Below, piece by piece: positions 5,577 through 10,660 of a stretch of DNA of 10,660 nucleotides; positions within the stretch are counted from its first letter, which is position 1; each line of letters opens with the position of its first letter. The translations under genes and the position numbers were made by a program. The DNA lies in the NCBI GenBank assembly GCA_017453605.1, contig JAFTEP010000294.1, forward strand, positions 1 to 10,660, in the 5' to 3' direction. The notes below the pieces were generated by a model. That model saw nothing but the letters and a program-made list of their open reading frames with translations. It ran no database searches and had not been told where the DNA came from. Source of the DNA: Clostridia bacterium (GTDB lineage Bacteria > Bacillota > Clostridia > Oscillospirales > SIG627).

Positions 5577-7356
5577 GACTAAACTTATTAAACAAAACAG
5601 CGGGTTCAGGATCGTTGCCGACGGCGAGAGCCTTTATCCCTACGCCTATATGACCTATTTCGAGGAGAACAACCGCTACGCGGAGTTTTTCAAGGCGGGC
5701 TGCAGACTGTATTCGGTCGGCGCGTTCTTCTCGTCGCTCCCGATAAACGCGGGCACGGGTTTTACGCCCTGGGGCAAGAAGGGCATTTTCGACGAGGAAG
5801 AGCCCGATTACTCTCTTTTTGAAAACGAGCTCGACCGCATCCTCGCCGCCGATCCCGACGCGCTGATCTTCCCGAGAGTATTCATATCCATGCCCCGTCG
5901 CTGGATCGACGCGCACCCCCTCGACTGCACCGACGGAAGGGACGTTGTGCGCGGGGGCGGCGGACAGCCGAGGGAGTCCCATCTTTCGCCGGAGTACAGA
6001 AAAGAGGGCGAAAGGCTTCTGAGAGAGTTCATCGCCTACGTCCGCTCGTCGAAATACGATAAACATATCATCGGTTATCACATCACCGGCGGGAACACCC
6101 AGGAATGGATGTTTTTTGATATGAACGGCGGCGTCTGCCCGAGAAGCGAAGAGCTTTTCGGAAAATATCTCGACGGCGTCCTCCCCGGCAGAAAGCCCGG
6201 TCCCGAGCCTCTTCCTCCCGAGAGCGCGTTCGAGGGCGAAGGAGAGATCACGGATATAAAGGCGAAGCTGTATCTTGACTTCATCAACGAAGAGATGGCG
6301 AAGACGATCTCGCATTTCTGCCGCGTCGCCAAAGAGTGCGTCGATTCAAAACAGCTTGTCGGCGTCTTTTACGGCTACGTCCAGGAGCAGACCTCGCCGT
6401 TCTTCGGCTCGATGGCGATGGAGAAGCTAATAGACGACGGGAACGTCGACTTCTTTTCGTCCCCCGATTCCTATTTCCACACACGTCCGCTCGGGGTCGA
6501 CTGGGGGGAAATGACCTGCGGCGAGAGCGTGAAATATCACGGCAAGCTTTATTTTCTCGAAAACGATATCCGCACCTTCCTTTCGCGTTATCCGTCCCAG
6601 TCCCGCCCGGGCTGCGATCCCGAAAGGCGCTACGATTCGCCGGTCTGGCTCGGACCTCCGACCGAGGAGGCCTCGCTCTGGGCGATAAGAAAGGCGTTTT
6701 TCAGACAGCTCACCCACGGCAACGGGCTGTGGTGGTTCGATATGTGGGGCGGCTGGTATTCCACCGGGCGCATCATGGACGAGATCGCGCTCTTCGGCCG
6801 CATCGGCGCTCTTGACGGACCGGAGGAGCCGCTGACGCCTCAGACCGCGCTCGTGTTCGACGAGACCTATTCGAGACGGATAAAGAAAAACGATCCGCTT
6901 TTCAGGATCCAGAAACTCACAAAAGAAGTCATGGGGAACACGGGCGTCCCCTTCGACGCTGTCTACAGCTTCGACGAAAAGCTCTGCGAGAAGTACGAAG
7001 TCCTCGTCTTCCCGTTCCCCGAAAAATACGCCTCCGACGAGATTAAAAAGATCGCCGAAAGCCGCCGCGTGAACGGAGAAAATTTCTTCTTCTGCGACGG
7101 GATCCCTACGGCCGACAGCCTGAGAGAAAAGCTTGTTTCGCTCGGCGCGCGCTGCTGGTGCGATTCGGGAGAGGTGGTCTACGCCGGGAACGGCTGGCTT
7201 TGCGTCCACGCCGCGAGCGAGGGCGAAAAGACCGTCCGTCTGCCCGACAAATTTCACGTAGTGCCGCTCTACGGCTCCGACAGCTTCGACGGCGACAGGA
7301 TAAAAGTGAAAATGCAAAAGCACGAAACGCTGGCGTGGCGGCTCGAAAGGCTGTGA
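5569..7356 (+). CDS. Cytoplasmic GH42-like glycoside hydrolase (TIM-barrel, beta-galactosidase-type), substrate unknown
   Basis: A 595-residue protein without signal peptide, so it should act on imported glycosides. The N-terminal part resembles the barrel start of GH42-related enzymes (YPYAYMTYF at 23-31; KAGCRLYSVGAFF at 42-54). IIGYHITGGNTQEW (167-180) looks like the strand-4 segment, with E179 the candidate acid/base. GKLYFLENDIRTFLSRY (325-341) resembles the strand-7 segment, with E331 the candidate nucleophile. GLWWFDMWGGWY (386-397) is an aromatic sugar-binding stretch. Residues about 425-525 (TALVFDETYSRR onward, EVLVFPFPEKY) look like the Rossmann-like trimerisation domain of GH42, and a small beta domain ends the protein. 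Assignment of catalytic residues is by pattern. The start overlaps murQ by eight bases; AAGGGTG lies about 7 bases upstream. Operon context suggests release of MurNAc or another amino sugar from a disaccharide or muropeptide, but no precedent known to me links this family to that step. Confidence 0.8.
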   Translation: MAETKLIKQNSGFRIVADGESLYPYAYMTYFEENNRYAEFFKAGCRLYSVGAFFSSLPINAGTGFTPWGKKGIFDEEEPDYSLFENELDRILAADPDALIFPRVFISMPRRWIDAHPLDCTDGRDVVRGGGGQPRESHLSPEYRKEGERLLREFIAYVRSSKYDKHIIGYHITGGNTQEWMFFDMNGGVCPRSEELFGKYLDGVLPGRKPGPEPLPPESAFEGEGEITDIKAKLYLDFINEEMAKTISHFCRVAKECVDSKQLVGVFYGYVQEQTSPFFGSMAMEKLIDDGNVDFFSSPDSYFHTRPLGVDWGEMTCGESVKYHGKLYFLENDIRTFLSRYPSQSRPGCDPERRYDSPVWLGPPTEEASLWAIRKAFFRQLTHGNGLWWFDMWGGWYSTGRIMDEIALFGRIGALDGPEEPLTPQTALVFDETYSRRIKKNDPLFRIQKLTKEVMGNTGVPFDAVYSFDEKLCEKYEVLVFPFPEKYASDEIKKIAESRRVNGENFFFCDGIPTADSLREKLVSLGARCWCDSGEVVYAGNGWLCVHAASEGEKTVRLPDKFHVVPLYGSDSFDGDRIKVKMQKHETLAWRLERL

Positions 7357-7362
7357 CGCCGG

Positions 7363-7421
7363 AAAAAAAATCGGCGCGGCATCACAGGGTGCCGCGCCGA
7401 TCATAATAAAAAAACTTTTTT
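7363..7421. terminator. Strong hairpin after the glycosidase operon
   Basis: ATCGGCGCGGCA (7370-7381) pairs perfectly with TGCCGCGCCGAT (7390-7401) around an 8-base loop. Eight A residues lie directly upstream (7363-7370), giving an ideal T-run only on the minus strand. On the plus strand the T7 run comes late (7415-7421), but it could pair with the A-run to extend the stem. Position 14 bases after the stop suits plus-strand termination. Confidence 0.72.
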
Positions 7422-7432
7422 TCATTTATCGC

Positions 7433-7478
7433 GCAACTTCGGGCGAAAAAATATCACTTATTGAGTGAGGATCGATCC
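7433..7478 (+). promoter_or_regulatory. Possible ECF-type promoter and operator upstream of the sigma gene
   Basis: No good sigma-A promoter is visible in 7402-7504. GCAACTT (7433-7439) resembles the AAC-containing -35 element of many ECF sigma promoters, with a -10 region around 7452-7458. Two symmetric elements follow: TCACT (7454-7458) inverted as AGTGA (7464-7468) with a 5-base gap, and the perfect palindrome GGATCGATCC (7469-7478). Autoregulation would be usual for an ECF factor. This is a pattern-level call. Confidence 0.35.
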
Positions 7479-7504
7479 TGAAAACCAAAAGGAGACCGTG
7501 AAGA

Positions 7505-8071
7505 ATGACAAGACGCCCGCCAGACAAAGAGATAATCGAGCTCTTCTTCTCGCGCGACGAGAAGGCTCTGGAACTCGTTTATTATAAATACGGCGGGCTT
7601 ATACGCTCGGCGGCGCAGAGAGTCCTTCGCGACCGCCGGGACGCCGAGGAATGTTCGAACGACGTTCTGAGGGCTCTCTGGGATTCCATTCCGCCCAACA
7701 GACCCGACTCCCTGAAAAGCTACGCCGCCGGGGTCGCGAAAAAGACCGCCCTCGCGCGCCTTCGTTCTCTGAAAGCTCAAAAAAGGAGCGCGGACAGCGT
7801 GAGCATCGAGGAGCTCGAGGAGATGATCCCCGGGGAAAACACCGTTGACGGGAGCGTCGAGGCGGACGAGATCGCGAGAGTCATAGAGGCGTTCGTTCTC
7901 ACCCTCGGCGAGAGGGACAGAAAGGCGTTCGTCTGGCGATATATGCGGGCCGAACCGCTCGCCCGGATCGCCGAAAAGCTCGGCGTCAGCGAGAGCAGCG
8001 TCAAATCATCCCTTCACAGATCGAGAAAAAAGCTGAAAAAACAGCTTGAAAAGGAGCAGATATGGATCTGA
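7505..8071 (+). CDS. ECF-type RNA polymerase sigma factor
   Basis: A 188-residue group-4 sigma factor that would direct RNA polymerase to a small envelope- or stress-related regulon. Region 2 is at about 18-82 (ALELVYYKYGGLIRSAAQRV at 21-40; RRDAEECSNDVLRALW at 44-59). A variable acidic linker follows at about 95-120. Region 4 is at about 124-183, with the helix-turn-helix ARIAEKLGVSESSVKSSLHR (153-172) and a basic tail. There are no regions 1 or 3, and length is usual for ECF factors. GGAG lies 10 bases before the ATG. The last ten bases overlap the next gene, a single-pass membrane protein, which is the classic sigma/anti-sigma arrangement. The upstream region has ECF-like and palindromic elements, so autoregulation is likely. 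I cannot assign it to a specific ECF group. Confidence 0.93.
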   Translation: MTRRPPDKEIIELFFSRDEKALELVYYKYGGLIRSAAQRVLRDRRDAEECSNDVLRALWDSIPPNRPDSLKSYAAGVAKKTALARLRSLKAQKRSADSVSIEELEEMIPGENTVDGSVEADEIARVIEAFVLTLGERDRKAFVWRYMRAEPLARIAEKLGVSESSVKSSLHRSRKKLKKQLEKEQIWI

Positions 8072-9630
8072 ATCTGAACTCAACGAGCCGGGGACCGCAA
8101 AAAAGAAGCGATATATTGTTAAAAGCCCTGCGTTCTCTCGACGCGGAAGAGCTTTTGGAAGCCCCTGAAAAAAAGATCATCGGCGCCGCGCCGAAGCTAT
8201 TTGCCTTCGCCGCGCTCTTCGCGCTGCTGATTTTGGCCGCTTTCGCGCTGATCCCGCGCGAAAGCGCCCCCGAGACGCGCGCCGACGTCCCCGGACAACT
8301 ATTGTCGGCGGGATCCTCCGGCGAGATAACGCGCGGCAATCAAACAGACGAAGCGCCGTTTGCGGTATGGGGAGAACCTTTTCGCGGCGTCGGAGTCGTT
8401 GAAACTATTGCCGCCGAAAACAAATCCAAAAAGCCGGTCCGGATCAAAAATCTTATGATCGATCCGGAGCTTTTGAAGGCAATGGATGAGAATGAGACCG
8501 ACACTCTTTTTGCGGTGATGATAAATGACCCGGATTACGTTCCGCGCCCGCCGGAGCCGAATCTTGTCATAGACAGTTCAGACCCCGAAAACAGCCGGGG
8601 ATATCTGCAGGGACTCGAATCGATCTCGGACTCGCCGTATTACGACGTCGATCTTGAGATCCTGAAAAACGACCTCGGATTCAGGATAAATTATCAGGAA
8701 CTTTATGAAAAATATAAAGAGCTTTACTCCGGGAGAGCAAACGAGTATCCTTTGCGGCTCAGACTGTCCGGGGATTTTTCCGGGCTGAAAAGCGGATATC
8801 TTGAAAAATTCGGCGGACTTATCAGAAAAAGGGGAAAGCTAATCTCTGAAGATCACGCAGAACTCAGACAGGCGATCGAAAACTGCGGGATAGACGTCCT
8901 GTTTTCCTGCGGCGACGAGAACTGCCCGGATTATATTCTGTATAGGGGAAGTCTTGCCGCGGCTCTGTTGACAAAAGACGAGCTGATCCTGCTTTCAGAG
9001 ACCGGCGTGAGCGCGAAGATTTCTCCCGCTCCGGAGGGTCTGGATCTTATCGGAACAGAAGAACTCGCGTTCGCGTACAGCTTCCTATCCTTCGCTCAAC
9101 CGTCCTTTGAACTGCCGGAAAACTCGAAATTCACGTCCGGCGTGAGCGCGAAGCTAGAGAGCGGCGAGGAAACGCTCACCGTCATGGTCAAGTTCGGAGT
9201 CCTCCCGCGCGAGCCGGACGAATTCGACAGAACGTACCCTGATGATTATTCGGCTCTTTGCGCGAGAGTTCTCGCCGAAATGGGTCTGACCGAAGACGAT
9301 CTGAGACACGCCGACAGGGAGACAGTGGACGCCTATCTTGAAAGGAAACACGCTCTCGACCGCGGGGACGATCTCTATGACGCCGCTTTGGCCAGAGTGC
9401 TGGACGAAAGCGAGATCCTTTCATACGACGTCCTCCCGACGGAGGGCGCTGAAAACGGGAGCCGGATGAGCTGGAGGCTCGAACGGGCAGTCCCCGTCCG
9501 GGTCAGCCCCGGGAGGCTTGCAGAGATAGCGGAGGACGAAGAAGTGATCTTCATCAGCCTTCCCGAAGAGTATGTGGAGTATTATTATCCGGAGACTTCT
9601 TACACGACTGTAGTCTGCGAGTCGTACTGA
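8062..9630 (+). CDS. Single-pass membrane protein, probable anti-sigma factor/sensor with large extracellular region
   Basis: A 522-residue protein not recognised by name. A charged cytoplasmic segment (1-43, with a predicted helix RSDILLKALRSLDAEELLEA at 15-34) precedes one membrane helix (about 44-64, GAAPKLFAFAALFALLILAA). About 455 residues lie outside. The cytoplasmic part is short for a canonical anti-sigma domain, but position, overlap with the sigma gene (10 bases) and topology argue for that role. The outside part appears to repeat one module: a beta strand (LFAVMIND 149-156; LRLRLSGDF 231-239; LTVMVKFGV 372-380), a helical stretch, then a segment ending in a Leu/Glu-rich helix and strand (LLTKDELILLSETGVSAKIS 302-321; VSPGRLAEIAEDEEVIFISL 481-500). 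No catalytic motif is visible. Cysteines at 275, 283 and 288 could form a disulphide or bind metal. AAGGAG lies five bases before the ATG. A tyrosine-rich tail (EEYVEYYYPETSY) ends the protein. Anti-sigma activity is inference. Confidence 0.8.
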   Translation: MDLNLNSTSRGPQKRSDILLKALRSLDAEELLEAPEKKIIGAAPKLFAFAALFALLILAAFALIPRESAPETRADVPGQLLSAGSSGEITRGNQTDEAPFAVWGEPFRGVGVVETIAAENKSKKPVRIKNLMIDPELLKAMDENETDTLFAVMINDPDYVPRPPEPNLVIDSSDPENSRGYLQGLESISDSPYYDVDLEILKNDLGFRINYQELYEKYKELYSGRANEYPLRLRLSGDFSGLKSGYLEKFGGLIRKRGKLISEDHAELRQAIENCGIDVLFSCGDENCPDYILYRGSLAAALLTKDELILLSETGVSAKISPAPEGLDLIGTEELAFAYSFLSFAQPSFELPENSKFTSGVSAKLESGEETLTVMVKFGVLPREPDEFDRTYPDDYSALCARVLAEMGLTEDDLRHADRETVDAYLERKHALDRGDDLYDAALARVLDESEILSYDVLPTEGAENGSRMSWRLERAVPVRVSPGRLAEIAEDEEVIFISLPEEYVEYYYPETSYTTVVCESY

Positions 9631-9646
9631 GCCCGGAGGTAAACGT

Positions 9647-9683
9647 GCGATCCCCCTCTTTCAGCCGGAAAGAGGGGGATCGC
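9647..9683. terminator. Bidirectional hairpin between the anti-sigma-like gene and argG
   Basis: A perfect 16-bp stem pairs 9647-9662 with 9668-9683 (core GATCCCCCTCTTTC / GAAAGAGGGGGATC) around a 5-base loop. T-runs are weak on both sides (GGTGATTTT on plus, ACGTTTACC on minus). It sits between convergent genes, so it probably serves both. Confidence 0.7.
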
Positions 9684-9711
9684 GGTGATTTTACAAAAAC
9701 GAAACGAACTT

Positions 9712-10660
9712 TTATTTGTTTTTCTGCTCGACCTGAGCCTGGACCTTGAGGGGCAGGCCGTAGAGGTTGATGAAGCCGGTGGCGTCCGCCTGATCGTAGA
9801 CGTTGTCCTCGCCGAATGTGGCGATCTCCTCGGAGTAGAGCGACCAGTCGCTCCACGCGCCCGCCTTGATGACGTTGCCCTTGTAGAGCTTTAGTCTGAC
9901 CTTGCCGGTGACGTGCTCCTGGGTCTTGTCGACGAAGGCGGAGAGCGCCTCGCGCAGGGGGGTGAACCACTGACCGTTGTAAACGAGCTCCGCGAAGGTC
10001 ACGGAAAGCTCCTGCTTCTTGTGGGCGGTGTATTTGTCGAGGCAGAGGGTCTCGAGATACTTGTGTGCGGCGAACAAGATCGTTCCGCCGGGGGTATCAT
10101 AGACGCCGCGGCACTTCATGCCGACAAGGCGGTTCTCGACGATGTCGAGCAGGCCGATGCCGTTCTTGCCGCCCAGCTCGTTTAACTTGAGGATGATATT
10201 CTTCGCAGACATCTTCTCGCCGTCGAGAGCGACGGGCACGCCCTTCTCAAACTCGAGGGTGATGTAGGTGGGCTAGTCGGGCGCGTCGATCGGGGAAACG
10301 CCCATCTCAAGGAAGCCGGGCTTCTCGTAGGTCGGCTCGTTATTGGTATCCTCCAGGTCGAGACCCTCATGAGAAAGGTGCCAGAGGTTCTTGTCCTTAG
10401 AGTAGTTGGTCTCACGGTTGATCTTGAGGGGGATGTTGTGCGCCTCGGCGTACTCGATCTCCTCCTCGCGGGACTTGATGTCCCAGATACGCCACGGAGC
10501 GATGATGGGCATATTGGGAGCGAAGTGCTTGATCGCCAGCTCAAAACGCACCTGGTCGTTGCCCTTGCCGGTGCAGCCGTGGCAGATCGCGTCGGCGCCC
10601 TCTTTCAGAGCGATCTCAACGAGACCCTTCGCGATGCAGGGACGCGCGGTGGAGGTACCC
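9712..10660 (-). CDS. argG: Argininosuccinate synthase, 5'-truncated by the window and interrupted by an in-frame amber codon
   Basis: ArgG joins citrulline and aspartate with ATP to make argininosuccinate in cytoplasmic arginine synthesis. About 315 codons of the usual ~400 are visible; the N-terminal nucleotide-binding part lies past the window edge. Signatures include GTSTARP (just inside the edge), EGADAICHGCTGKGNDQVRF, YSKDKNLWHLSHEG, FEKGVPVALDG, NGIGLLDIVENRLVGMK, TPGGTILFAAHKYLE and LPLKVQAQVEQ. The frame is continuous from 10660 to the TAA at 9712, except for TAG at 10275-10273, where family members have an ordinary, non-invariant residue (APD-x-PTY). Gln, Lys or Glu codons are each one base away. 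Downstream of the TAG the next plausible start is a GTG at 10239, preceded by AAGG, but restarting there would not rebuild the enzyme. Explanations are a nonsense mutation, a sequencing or assembly error, or amber read-through. All other residues look intact, so the damage, if real, is recent. Confidence 0.93.
10273..10275 (-). other. In-frame TAG (amber) codon inside argG
   Basis: The minus-strand codons read GTT TCC CCG ATC GAC GCG CCC GAC TAG CCC ACC TAC ATC. Both sides match ArgG in the same frame with no indel. No gene in the window ends in TAG (nine TGA, two TAA). Confidence 0.95.

Noticed and set aside
5479..6315. A 278-codon open frame on the minus strand
   Set aside because: It is antisense across the murQ/glycosidase junction and is Arg-rich like other shadow frames; no homology pattern recognised.
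6427..7425. A 332-codon open frame on the minus strand
   Set aside because: It lies antisense to the glycosidase gene, has no family-like motifs, and arises from G+C-rich codon bias. The plus-strand gene has domain motifs and a coupled start.
9712..10239. The downstream argG piece as an independent gene starting at GTG 10239
   Set aside because: It is the in-frame continuation of ArgG after the amber codon and would lack the nucleotide-binding part of the enzyme.
10273..10275. Genome-wide TAG reassignment as the explanation for the argG stop
   Set aside because: Only one in-frame TAG appears in about 9 kb of coding sequence; the absence of TAG as a terminal stop in 11 genes is weak evidence in a TGA-biased genome.
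1..10660. CRISPR arrays, tRNA or rRNA genes, insertion sequences, phage attachment sites
   Set aside because: No regularly spaced repeats, tRNA-like folds, rRNA sequence, transposase frames or long terminal inverted repeats were seen on either strand.

Overview
The window (10,660 bases, about 56-58% G+C by eye) looks like chromosome of a fairly G+C-rich Gram-positive member of the Clostridia, probably an Oscillospirales/Ruminococcaceae-type gut bacterium. The evidence is near-consensus sigma-A promoters, strong GGAG ribosome-binding sites, a PdaA-type muramic deacetylase typical of endospore formers, a BadF-type MurNAc kinase next to MurQ, and a strong preference for TGA stops (9 of 11 genes; no gene ends in TAG). 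The species assignment is inference.

Layout. 1-597 (+): 3' end of polynucleotide phosphorylase (KH and S1 domains) and its terminator. 2741-716 (-): a three-gene unit of family-4 uracil-DNA glycosylase, PdaA-like deacetylase and a second secreted NodB-type deacetylase, driven by a TTGAAA-17-TATAAT promoter. 2886-3461 (+): a small secreted lipoprotein with its own strong promoter, divergent from the glycosylase promoter. 3462-3636: an intergenic stretch with a ribosome-binding site and ATG running straight into a perfect terminator palindrome, then a TTTACA-17-TATAAT promoter. 3637-7356 (+): a three-gene, translationally coupled operon of an XRE-HTH/sugar-kinase fusion, a MurQ-like etherase with an altered loop, and a cytoplasmic GH42-like glycosidase. 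7505-9630 (+): an ECF sigma factor overlapping a large single-pass membrane protein that is probably its anti-sigma factor or sensor. 10660-9712 (-): argininosuccinate synthase, open at the window edge and interrupted by one in-frame amber codon.

How the genes fit together. Cell-wall themes dominate. Two extracytoplasmic deacetylases act on peptidoglycan or another polysaccharide. The kinase-MurQ-glycosidase operon looks like a self-regulated amino-sugar (MurNAc) salvage route: a cytoplasmic glycosidase would free sugars, the kinase would phosphorylate MurNAc and MurQ would remove the lactyl ether. The sigma/membrane-protein pair is a stand-alone envelope-sensing module. The parts most worth checking are the regulator-kinase fusion, the MurQ loop, the glycosidase family, the duplicated extracellular module of the putative anti-sigma protein, the SD-ATG-palindrome element and the argG amber codon. 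I found no CRISPR array, tRNA, rRNA or insertion sequence.
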